From: Sporosarcina cyprini
GTDB taxonomy: Bacteria > Bacillota > Bacilli > Bacillales_A > Planococcaceae
Assembly (NCBI RefSeq): GCF_022048975.1
Contig: NZ_JAKMHX010000030.1
Coordinates: 62,001 to 126,000 of the forward strand
Direction of reading: 5' to 3'
DNA: 64,000 nt
Notes under the pieces: model-generated
What the model was told of the DNA's origin: nothing
Databases searched by the model: none
The model's input: the letters and a program-made list of their open reading frames with translations, nothing else
Part shown: piece by piece, positions 18,431-25,652 of the stretch
Position numbering within the stretch: the stretch's first letter is position 1
How the letters are laid out: the number at the start of each line of letters is the position of its first letter
Translations under genes and position numbers: made by a program

Positions 18431-18457
18431 AAGAGGCAGCCTTTTGAGGCGCCTCTT
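18431..18457. terminator. Bidirectional terminator between lipoprotein and cold-shock genes
   Basis: AAGAGGC pairs with GCCTCTT. The minus-strand exit has six Ts, serving the cold-shock gene. Confidence 0.8.
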
Positions 18458-18468
18458 GGTTTGACAGA

Positions 18469-18669
18469 TTATTGTTTTACAACGTTAGCTGCTTGAAGTC
18501 CACGGTTGCCTTCTACTACTTCAAATTCAACGTGTTGACCTTCGTCTAGAGATTTGAATCCGTCTCCCTGAATTGCGGAGAAGTGTACGAATACATCATC
18601 TTCGCCTTCTACTTCGATAAATCCGAAGCCTTTTTCAGAGTTGAACCACTTTACCGTACCTTGTTTCAT
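18469..18669 (-). CDS. Cold-shock protein (CspA/CspB family)
   Basis: This 66-residue single-domain RNA chaperone has the RNP1 motif KGFGFIEV (residues 13-20) and RNP2 VFVHF (26-30). It ends in [13 protein letters not shown] and is close to B. subtilis CspB/CspD. It would bind single-stranded nucleic acid and aid translation at low temperature. GGAGGTAGTAGG precedes the ATG. The predicted promoter at 18823-18850 implies a leader of about 145 bases containing a long hairpin, in keeping with the long regulatory leaders of csp mRNAs. Confidence 0.95.
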   Translation of the reverse strand: MKQGTVKWFNSEKGFGFIEVEGEDDVFVHFSAIQGDGFKSLDEGQHVEFEVVEGNRGLQAANVVKQ

Positions 18670-18730
18670 CCTACTACCTCCAAATAATAAATACTTAACT
18701 AATACGTGAACTCCCTACAATGAAAAAATT

Positions 18731-18781
18731 CACATATTACAAAAAGTACCGATGAGCACCGATCACTTTTTGTAATACGTG
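18731..18781 (-). promoter_or_regulatory. Long hairpin in the cold-shock gene leader
   Basis: CACATATTACAAAAAGT (18731-18747) pairs with ACTTTTTGTAATACGTG (18765-18781): 17 bp with one mismatch. The loop holds a direct repeat, ACCGAT-GAGC-ACCGAT. It sits in the middle of the predicted 5' leader and has no T tract. Confidence 0.6.
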
Positions 18782-18822
18782 AATACGTTTCATTCGGTCA
18801 ATCTCACTCTATTGTTACTGTA

Positions 18823-18850
18823 ACTATACCATATTTTTCAATAAAGTCAA
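18823..18850 (-). promoter_or_regulatory. Predicted sigma-A promoter of the cold-shock gene
   Basis: On the minus strand TTGACT (18845-18850) and TATAGT (18823-18828) are 16 bases apart. The start would be near 18816. Confidence 0.65.
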
Positions 18851-18860
18851 CATAACATTA

Positions 18861-19178
18861 TTAACTATTCGAATTGTTGCTCAAAACTTCACCACATGGA
18901 TTGCCGTCTTGCAGTATTATGATCCCATGGTATAGTTGTAAGCATTCATCGCACCCATCACAATATACCCTCTCTGATTCTGACCAAAACGCAAAAAAAC
19001 AATTTTTTCTTTTTTCATTAAATGTATGCTCATTCTCAAGTTTGTTATATAAATCACGAAAATACGTGTTGGCTTCTTCCTTTGACTCAAACGACTGAGA
19101 TGTCACGACCATGCTTCTCCAATCGTCGAACATCCACCACGGCTCATAATCCGCTTTCATATAGATTACTTCATACAT
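18861..19178 (-). CDS. DUF1033 family protein (105 aa)
   Basis: The product starts MYEVIYMKADYEPWWMFDDW, the recognisable DUF1033 start. A C-terminal part has clustered cysteines (VYCDGCDECLQLYHG) that could bind a metal. Function is unknown. The ATG at 19178 has GGGGGG about seven bases upstream; the frame extends 26 residues further without a better start. The stop lies close to the csp promoter region. Confidence 0.75.
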   Translation of the reverse strand: MYEVIYMKADYEPWWMFDDWRSMVVTSQSFESKEEANTYFRDLYNKLENEHTFNEKRKNCFFAFWSESERVYCDGCDECLQLYHGIIILQDGNPCGEVLSNNSNS

Positions 19179-19377
19179 TCCAAATCCCCCCAATCGCCAT
19201 ATGCCGTGAATGTCCCCCATTTTAGCAAATTCCTTCTCGTTATCCAAGCGTTTCATATCGACCGTTCAAAAGGAATGTTTTCCTGATAGGAATCAGGTAT
19301 AATTGTACTAAGCGGATGAAACTTTCCTTTCCTTGAAACGTATTTACTATATATACAGAAGGAGGCCTGAATGCGCC

Positions 19378-20055
19378 ATGCAAGAAGTAAAACAATTTTT
19401 CATTCGACATTTCATTACCGCACCAGTCAGTTTTGGTTCCTGGCTCATCTTCCTTTTGGGAGTTGGCATGAATTTCTTTGCTGCAACAGGCCTGATGATC
19501 GCCATTTATCTCGGAGGCACATTTACAATCAAACAAATTCAACTCTCATCCAACGTTAAAAAACTCGGCATGTCGAGATCTGAATACCACCATATAAAGA
19601 CGCAGATTGCAGAGGCCAAGGGAAAAATTAAGAGATTGAACAGCCTGTACGGTCAGGTACGATCCGTTCAAGCATTTAAACAAGTATATGAAATGAACAA
19701 TCTGGCGAAACGGATCTTATCCATTGTACGCAGCAACCCTCAAAAGTTTTACCATGTGGAGCGTTTCTTCTATTCACATTTGGATTCTGCTGTAGAATTG
19801 ACTTCCAAATATTCCATGCTTGTGAATCAGCCACTGAAGGACCAAGAATTGCGGGTGGCGCTCCAGCATACGAGAGAAACGTTAAATGACGTCAATAAAC
19901 AATTAGAGCAAGATTTACGAAGCGCCCTGGCGACGGATATTGAGCAGCTTCAGTTGGAACTCGACTATGTCGATGTAACGATGAATCATAATAAGCCGTT
20001 GCTACATATGAAAGGAGACTTGCCTCATGACAGAAAACAAATCAACGATCGATGA
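19378..20055 (+). CDS. xpaC: XpaC family protein (5-bromo-4-chloroindolyl phosphate hydrolysis protein)
   Basis: The 225-residue product has two membrane helices near the N-terminus (about residues 10-50), followed by a long helical, charged cytoplasmic part, as in B. subtilis XpaC. The historical hydrolysis name is a phenotype; no catalytic motif is seen. The ATG at 19378 lies 12 bases after AAGGAGG, a little far, but no closer in-frame start exists. It overlaps telA by 29 bases, the standard xpaC-yaaN pairing, so the two probably act together in envelope or tellurite/antimicrobial stress. Confidence 0.85.
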   Translation: MQEVKQFFIRHFITAPVSFGSWLIFLLGVGMNFFAATGLMIAIYLGGTFTIKQIQLSSNVKKLGMSRSEYHHIKTQIAEAKGKIKRLNSLYGQVRSVQAFKQVYEMNNLAKRILSIVRSNPQKFYHVERFFYSHLDSAVELTSKYSMLVNQPLKDQELRVALQHTRETLNDVNKQLEQDLRSALATDIEQLQLELDYVDVTMNHNKPLLHMKGDLPHDRKQINDR

Positions 20056-21217
20056 AGTGAAATCATTCGATGACCTATTGGAAAACCCATTCAACGAACC
20101 ATTGCTGCCAAAAGAAATGCAGATGGAAACACCTGCTGCATCCACTTCTATAAAGTTGATGGACCGCCTTTCACCAGAAGAACAGGAAAAGGCGAAACAA
20201 TTGGCTGCACAGATTCCTGTAGGCAATTATGAAGCGATCATTACGTATGGTGCAAATGCGCAAAACGAATTATCCCGCTTCTCTCATAAGATGCTGGACC
20301 ACGTGCAAAGCAAGGATATTGGTCCGGTTGGAGATGTACTCAGTGATTTGATGGGGAAACTTTCTGAAATTGATCCTGAGGATTTGAGCGATAAAAAGAA
20401 GTCAGGCCTCAGCCGTTTATTTAGCAAGGCGACACGTTCCATTCAAGAGATGATGACAAAGTATCAAAAATTGAGCACACAAATTGATCGAATCGGTGTA
20501 CAATTGGAGCATTCCAAGCGGGGCTTGCTGGAAGACGTCCACATGCTGGAAAGTTTGTACGAGCAGAATAAAACATACTTCCAAGCTTTGAACGTCTACA
20601 TCGCTGCTGCAGAACTGAAACGGGATGAAATCGCGAATGTGACCATTCCTGAATTACGAAGAAAAGCGGAAGCATCCAACGACCAAATGGCATTTCAAGA
20701 AGTGAATGACATGGCACAGTTTCTTGATCGACTGGAAAAGAGATTGTATGATTTGCAGCTATCCCGCCAAATCACTATTCAAAGCGCACCGCAAATCCGT
20801 ATGATTCAGCAAACGAACCAGACGCTTGCAGAGAAGATCCAATCATCGATCATGACTTCGATTCCGCTTTGGAAGAACCAGATTGCCATCGCCCTCACGT
20901 TGAACCGTCAGCGAAAGGCAGTTGAATCACAGCGGCTTGTAACGAAAACAACAAATGATCTTCTTCTAAAAAACTCTGAAATGCTGAAAGTTAATTCCAT
21001 CGAGACAGCGAAAGAGAACGAACGAGGCATCATCGAAATTGATACACTGAAGAAAACACAGGAAAACTTAATTCAAACTATCGAAGAAACCCTTGTCATT
21101 CAAGCGGATGGCCGTGCGAAGCGGAAAGCTGCTGAAGTAGAAATCGCGAGAATGGAAGAAGAATTAAAACAAAGACTTCTCTCTGTTCATGAAAGAACAC
21201 AAAACCGCCCATCATAA
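20027..21217 (+). CDS. telA: Toxic anion resistance protein TelA (YaaN)
   Basis: The 396-residue cytoplasmic protein is almost wholly helical with strong coiled-coil character (residues about 130-390), as in TelA/KlaA/YaaN. The family is tied to tellurite and cell-envelope-antimicrobial tolerance, but its biochemistry is unknown. GGAGACTTGCCTC precedes the ATG inside xpaC. The terminator stem overlaps its stop codon. Confidence 0.88.
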   Translation: MTENKSTIDEVKSFDDLLENPFNEPLLPKEMQMETPAASTSIKLMDRLSPEEQEKAKQLAAQIPVGNYEAIITYGANAQNELSRFSHKMLDHVQSKDIGPVGDVLSDLMGKLSEIDPEDLSDKKKSGLSRLFSKATRSIQEMMTKYQKLSTQIDRIGVQLEHSKRGLLEDVHMLESLYEQNKTYFQALNVYIAAAELKRDEIANVTIPELRRKAEASNDQMAFQEVNDMAQFLDRLEKRLYDLQLSRQITIQSAPQIRMIQQTNQTLAEKIQSSIMTSIPLWKNQIAIALTLNRQRKAVESQRLVTKTTNDLLLKNSEMLKVNSIETAKENERGIIEIDTLKKTQENLIQTIEETLVIQADGRAKRKAAEVEIARMEEELKQRLLSVHERTQNRPS

Positions 21218-21226
21218 GGCGGTTTT
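21201..21226 (+). terminator. Terminator of xpaC-telA, overlapping the stop codon
   Basis: AAAACCGCC pairs with GGCGGTTTT, followed by TT. The loop contains the telA TAA. Confidence 0.88.
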
Positions 21227-21237
21227 TTCTATGGTTC

Positions 21238-23127
21238 TTATTTGACGACAATGGCAAGCAGTTTGCGTAGTATGCGCAATGTTTGATCCGCAAAGCTTTC
21301 CACCGAATGGGCGGAAGCTGTCTTATTGCCAAACATGCTGCTGAACAGTTCCCTTTGATCATCTGTCGGCTCTTCAGTGGACAAGAAAAGATGAATAACA
21401 GATATTCCCTGTTTCTCCGTTTCGAGGACGGCTTCCCTCGTGTCTAGAATGCCATTTCGATCATACCCAAAAGCAGATGGTTCCCCGTCTGAAAAGACGA
21501 GTAGAAATTTATGTTTTTCCGTACGCATCATTAATCTTTTTTTCATCCACCGAATAGCAAAACCATCCCGGTTATCTTCATTCGCTTCAAATGATAAGAT
21601 CGACAGCCCGCTGTCTTTATGGCGATCGTAGAATGTATGCATCATGCCAAATTTATTCAGCTGGGATTCCTTTGACGCTTCTTCGGCATCTTCATAATAA
21701 GAAGAGATTTCATGTTGTATTTTCAACGTTCTCAGGACGTCGTGAAATAACAGCACCGCCATTTTGGTTTCATCCAGTTTATCGAGCATGGAAGCCGATC
21801 CATCCACAAGCAGCCCGAAGACTGCGTCCAGGTTGGCCGAAGGTGCCTGTTTCCGATAAAATGGCTTCGGTCTTTCATCGACAAGCATGGTCGTCAATTT
21901 TGAGGACAACCGGCCTTTCAGAAGCCTTTCTCTCCGCGATTCGGTTTTCAATTCAATCCGCTTCCTAATTTCTTCGGTTAACGCCCGAACAATCGGCTTC
22001 TGCCTTTCTCGCCAGGCAATGAGTTTTTCCATATTTTCTTTAGACGGCTTGCCTTCGATCCGCTCCTCTTCGTACACGACATGCGTATGTTCGCGGCCAA
22101 ATTCATGGCCGGCAACGTATCGCTGAGCGGCCTGCCGATCTTCTTTCGCATTGTCTTGCCATTGCTCGCTTTCATTGCCGGTAGACCGTCCATGGCCAGT
22201 TTCCTCGATAGCTGCCCCGTCATTTCCTTCCGCCGCATTTGTCCCATCACCCTTACCGGAACGGCCATGCTCCAATTCGTATTCCAGATGGATTCCTGAC
22301 TCGTCTTCGGATTCCCGATGCCATGTACGGAACAGTTCTTCGATCGTATCTTTTACTTGTTCATCTCCCTGCTCGGCGTCTGTCATTCCTTCATGATAAT
22401 GAAACGTAACCGTTTCCTCTGTAACTGAATCACCGAGAGCGTAATATTGGTGAACCAAATCCCTTTCAAGTTCTTCCTCTACAAAGAATATGACACGCTC
22501 CGCCAGATAAGTGCTTTCTTCTGTGCTTGTGCTGTCATATGCCTGGCCGATCATTAGGAGCAGCGGCCCCAAGTCAAGCAGCCCTTCCCCATTCCAGCTT
22601 TGATCGGCATAGATCCCCTCATACAGGGAAATGAATAATTTATTGAGCAGCGCATCCGCAAAGAAACTCTTTTGGACATTGGAAGCCAGGCTGTCACGAT
22701 GGAAAGCGATCATTGCTTCACGCCTTGCTTCAAAAGCGACCGCCGTACCTGGCCGCTCCTTCTGAATCTTTTCAATTAGCCTGAACTCCTCAAGCATGAG
22801 CAGTAGCTCCGAACAGAGATGCGGAAAGGGATGAGTCCGGTATTCCTTCTGATACGTTAGCCACTTTTGCACTGAAAAGTCCTTCCAAAATCCCGAAGTT
22901 AACAAGTACAGATCGGATAACCGACCCAGATGTGTCATCTGTTCCGTTCGATGCCGCCAAAAAACACTCATGGAGACAGCAACTTCACGAGGCCGTAACT
23001 CCATTAATTTCCTCTCAGTCAGTTCGAGAAAAGGGGCATCCGCCAATGCACGACCCAAGCGTTCATATAGTAAAAGCTGATTGGCATCTATCGTTTCATC
23101 ATTGAATTGGATGAACCGTTTCACCAT
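21238..23127 (-). CDS. yojO: VWA-domain protein, NorD/YojO type
   Basis: The 629-residue protein has a helical N-terminal half, an acidic/Gly-rich linker around residues 270-350, and a C-terminal von Willebrand A domain with the metal-site motif DGSASM and a later LVFSDGEPS. B. subtilis YojO and the NorD/CoxE proteins share this layout; with a MoxR AAA partner they are thought to act as metal-insertion or protein-remodelling chaperones. No nitric oxide reductase genes lie nearby, so the client is unknown. The ATG at 23127 overlaps the end of yojN, with AGAAGG upstream. Confidence 0.83.
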   Translation of the reverse strand: MVKRFIQFNDETIDANQLLLYERLGRALADAPFLELTERKLMELRPREVAVSMSVFWRHRTEQMTHLGRLSDLYLLTSGFWKDFSVQKWLTYQKEYRTHPFPHLCSELLLMLEEFRLIEKIQKERPGTAVAFEARREAMIAFHRDSLASNVQKSFFADALLNKLFISLYEGIYADQSWNGEGLLDLGPLLLMIGQAYDSTSTEESTYLAERVIFFVEEELERDLVHQYYALGDSVTEETVTFHYHEGMTDAEQGDEQVKDTIEELFRTWHRESEDESGIHLEYELEHGRSGKGDGTNAAEGNDGAAIEETGHGRSTGNESEQWQDNAKEDRQAAQRYVAGHEFGREHTHVVYEEERIEGKPSKENMEKLIAWRERQKPIVRALTEEIRKRIELKTESRRERLLKGRLSSKLTTMLVDERPKPFYRKQAPSANLDAVFGLLVDGSASMLDKLDETKMAVLLFHDVLRTLKIQHEISSYYEDAEEASKESQLNKFGMMHTFYDRHKDSGLSILSFEANEDNRDGFAIRWMKKRLMMRTEKHKFLLVFSDGEPSAFGYDRNGILDTREAVLETEKQGISVIHLFLSTEEPTDDQRELFSSMFGNKTASAHSVESFADQTLRILRKLLAIVVK

Positions 23128-24014
23128 GGATGTGAGCCTTCTTCCAACGAAGGAGGAATCCATGTGTCCACAAGTTCCATTACGAGTTTTTGTTCCATGG
23201 AATCTTCTAGTTTTTCAGCAATTGCATATTGAATGGCCCTTTTCTCGGGAATATGAACTGACAGCTGGACGGCATCCAACAAACTCCTGACCGAAGCGGC
23301 TTCATCCGACAAAAGTCCATTCATAACTTGTTTTTTCAAATCACCGTGGATGGAAAGAAACGCTTGCAGCTTTTGAGTTTCCACTTCAGGATAAGTTGAT
23401 ACAAGAAGTGAATTCAATTGTTTATCACTTAAATACGGGATCGAAAAAGAGACGAAGCGGTTTTTTAGTGCTTCATTCATGGGAGAAGTACCTACATAGC
23501 CTTCATTAATCGCTGCGATAACAGAGAAATTGTCATGTGCCTGGATGACTTCCCCGGTCAACGGATTTGTCAGCATTCTGCGATGATCCAAGACGCTATG
23601 CAAGATGGGCAACGTTTCTGGTTTCGCCATGTTAATCTCATCTATGTACAAGATATGCCCCTTTTTCATTGCTTGGACGACTGGCCCTTCCACGAATTCA
23701 ATATGGGTTTGCCCTTCTTTTGTAACGATGGTTTTAAAGCCAAGTAACGACTCGGCATCCAGATCCACTGAGCAATTGACGCTTTGCATCGGCTGGTGGA
23801 AATAATGGGAAACACTTTGCGCTAACTTGGTTTTGCCTGATCCAGATGGCCCTTTTAATAGGACAGGCTTCTTTAGCGTTACAGCAATCAGTATATCGTC
23901 CCACAAATAAGGGGTCGGTGAGACATAGCCGCCTTCCTGGATCAGCCGTTGATCCTCCTGCGTATAGACAGTCTGGGTGCGCCGCTCCTGTTCTTTTTCA
24001 ATAAACTCTTTCAT
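23121..24014 (-). CDS. yojN: MoxR-type AAA ATPase, NorQ/YojN type
   Basis: The 297-residue ATPase has Walker A GPSGSGKT (residues 55-62), Walker B ILYIDEINMAKPET near residue 120, and sensor-like AAINEGYVGTSPMNEALKNRF. These mark the MoxR/NorQ group that pairs with VWA proteins. It directly precedes and overlaps yojO, so they form one unit. In B. subtilis the same pair neighbours odhAB, as here. Confidence 0.85.
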   Translation of the reverse strand: MKEFIEKEQERRTQTVYTQEDQRLIQEGGYVSPTPYLWDDILIAVTLKKPVLLKGPSGSGKTKLAQSVSHYFHQPMQSVNCSVDLDAESLLGFKTIVTKEGQTHIEFVEGPVVQAMKKGHILYIDEINMAKPETLPILHSVLDHRRMLTNPLTGEVIQAHDNFSVIAAINEGYVGTSPMNEALKNRFVSFSIPYLSDKQLNSLLVSTYPEVETQKLQAFLSIHGDLKKQVMNGLLSDEAASVRSLLDAVQLSVHIPEKRAIQYAIAEKLEDSMEQKLVMELVDTWIPPSLEEGSHPW

Positions 24015-24036
24015 GCTCTAGCCTCCCTGCTAAAGA

Positions 24037-24068
24037 AACCGATACATCATAAAAGAGATGTACCGGTT
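24037..24068 (-). terminator. Hairpin between the 65-residue gene and yojN
   Basis: AACCGATACATC pairs with GATGTACCGGTT with one mismatch. The minus-strand tail TTTCTTT is only fairly T-rich. Confidence 0.6.
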
Positions 24069-24088
24069 ATTAAGTAAAGACAATGCAA

Positions 24089-24286
24089 TTATTCAAAATA
24101 AGTTTTGTAGAAGCCGCCAACTTTCCCGCTGTTGTCAATAATAAACAGAAATTCATCCGTCTCATTCTTCACTTCATACTCTTTCCCCGGGGTTAGCATA
24201 TTGGTTACTACATATTTCTCCGCATCCGCATGTTTACAGACGACGGTTCGAATCGTTGGGGCAGTTAGCCAATTTGTAAATGACAT
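24089..24286 (-). CDS. Small conserved-looking protein of unknown function (65 aa)
   Basis: AAAGGAGGGAAC precedes the ATG at 24286. The product (MSFTNWLTAPTIRTVVCKHADA start, then a beta-rich stretch YEVKNETDEFLFIIDNSGKVGGFY) looks like a compact beta-barrel-like fold. I cannot name the family with confidence. It starts only about 25 bases beyond the odhB terminator and is followed by its own hairpin, so it is likely made from read-through or a promoter buried in the terminator region. Confidence 0.7.
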   Translation of the reverse strand: MSFTNWLTAPTIRTVVCKHADAEKYVVTNMLTPGKEYEVKNETDEFLFIIDNSGKVGGFYKTYFE

Positions 24287-24317
24287 GAAAGTTCCCTCCT
24301 TTATTGAATGGAAAAAA

Positions 24318-24343
24318 ATCGGTCCGACATAAGGCGGACCGAT
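24318..24343 (-). terminator. Terminator of odhAB
   Basis: ATCGGTCCG pairs with CGGACCGAT. On the minus strand a run of seven Ts follows. Confidence 0.92.
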
Positions 24344-24362
24344 CAATGTTACTGGATGCTAA

Positions 24363-25595
24363 TTAAGATCCAAGCAGAAGGTCTTCTGGATTTTCAATTA
24401 GTTCTTTTACCATTTTCAAGAAGCCAACAGAATCTTTACCGTCGATAACACGATGGTCATAAGATAATGCAACATACATCATCGGACGGATTTCAATGTT
24501 ATCTCCTACAGCAACCGGACGCTTTTGGATGGAGTGCATTCCAAGAATACCGACTTGCGTACCATTCAAGATTGGTGTGGAGAGCAAGGAACCGAACACT
24601 CCGCCGTTTGTAATTGTAAATGAACCGCCAGCCATATCGCCAAGAGTCAATTTGTTATCACGTGCTTTTTTAGCAAGCTCACCGATTGTATCTTCGATTT
24701 CCGCAAAGTTTTTGCGGTCCGCATCACGGACGATCGGAACAACAAGGCCGCCCTCAGTAGAAACGGCAATACCGATATCATAGTAATGTTTCATGATGAG
24801 ATCGTCTCCGTCGATTTCGGAGTTGACATATGGATATTTCTTAAGTGCCGCAACAACCGCTTTCGTGAAGAAAGACATGAAGCCAAGGCGGACATCGTTC
24901 TTTTCAAAGAACTCATCTTTCTTGCGTTTACGAAGTTCCATTACCGCTGTCATGTCGATTTCGTTGAATGTAGTCAACATTGCAGTGGATTGCTTCACTT
25001 CTAGCAAACGTTTAGCGATTGTTTGACGGCGACGCGTCATTTTTTCGCGTGTTTCACGGCCGTCTTGTGCCGGTGCAGCAGCTGGTGCTTTCGCAGGCGC
25101 AGCCGCTTTTGGTGCAGTTCCGTGTGCTTGAACGTCTTGTGCACGGACGCGTCCCATTGGATCGACTGGCGATACAGAAGCTAGATCGATGCCTTTTTCG
25201 CGTGCCAATTTGCGAGCTGCAGGGCTTGCAATCGTACGATCAGATGAACTTTCTTCAGTCGCTGCAGCAGCTGCCGGTGCTGGTGTTTCAGCAGGTGCTT
25301 CTTTAACTGCAGGTGCTTCTTCCGCTTTTGGAGCTGGAGCGGATTGGGCTGGTGCCCCGGAGCCTGCTCCAACAATAGCGATCACTTGACCGACTTCAAC
25401 TGTATCACCTTCTGCAGCAAGAAGCTCTTGGATGACGCCAGCTTCTTCAGAAATGACTTCAACGTTGACTTTATCTGTTTCCAATTCAACGATGAATTCG
25501 CCTTGTTCTACACTTTCTCCTGGCTGTTTTAGCCATTTTGCAATTGTTCCCTCAGTAATCGACTCCGCAAGTTCTGGTACTCTGATCTCTGCCAC
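24363..25595 (-). CDS. odhB: 2-oxoglutarate dehydrogenase E2, dihydrolipoamide succinyltransferase
   Basis: E2 core of the 2-oxoglutarate dehydrogenase complex. The N-terminal lipoyl domain carries ETDKVNVEV with the lipoyl Lys at residue 42. An Ala/Pro/Glu-rich hinge (about 80-120) leads to the E1/E3-binding domain ([15 protein letters not shown]), a second hinge, and the catalytic domain with [13 protein letters not shown] near the C-terminus. The length is 410 residues. The GTG at 25595 has AGAGGAGGAA upstream; the frame extends 16 residues further without a site. It follows odhA by 57 bases. Confidence 0.95.
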   Translation of the reverse strand: MAEIRVPELAESITEGTIAKWLKQPGESVEQGEFIVELETDKVNVEVISEEAGVIQELLAAEGDTVEVGQVIAIVGAGSGAPAQSAPAPKAEEAPAVKEAPAETPAPAAAAATEESSSDRTIASPAARKLAREKGIDLASVSPVDPMGRVRAQDVQAHGTAPKAAAPAKAPAAAPAQDGRETREKMTRRRQTIAKRLLEVKQSTAMLTTFNEIDMTAVMELRKRKKDEFFEKNDVRLGFMSFFTKAVVAALKKYPYVNSEIDGDDLIMKHYYDIGIAVSTEGGLVVPIVRDADRKNFAEIEDTIGELAKKARDNKLTLGDMAGGSFTITNGGVFGSLLSTPILNGTQVGILGMHSIQKRPVAVGDNIEIRPMMYVALSYDHRVIDGKDSVGFLKMVKELIENPEDLLLGS

Positions 25596-25652
25596 AATAA
25601 ATTCCTCCTCTGTTCTACCGATATTCCGGTGTAAAGCTAGCAACTACAGATT

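Noticed and set aside
25181-25389. Ala/Leu-rich frames on both strands over the odhB hinge
   Set aside because: They arise from the repetitive Ala/Pro codons of the hinge between the lipoyl and E1/E3-binding domains.
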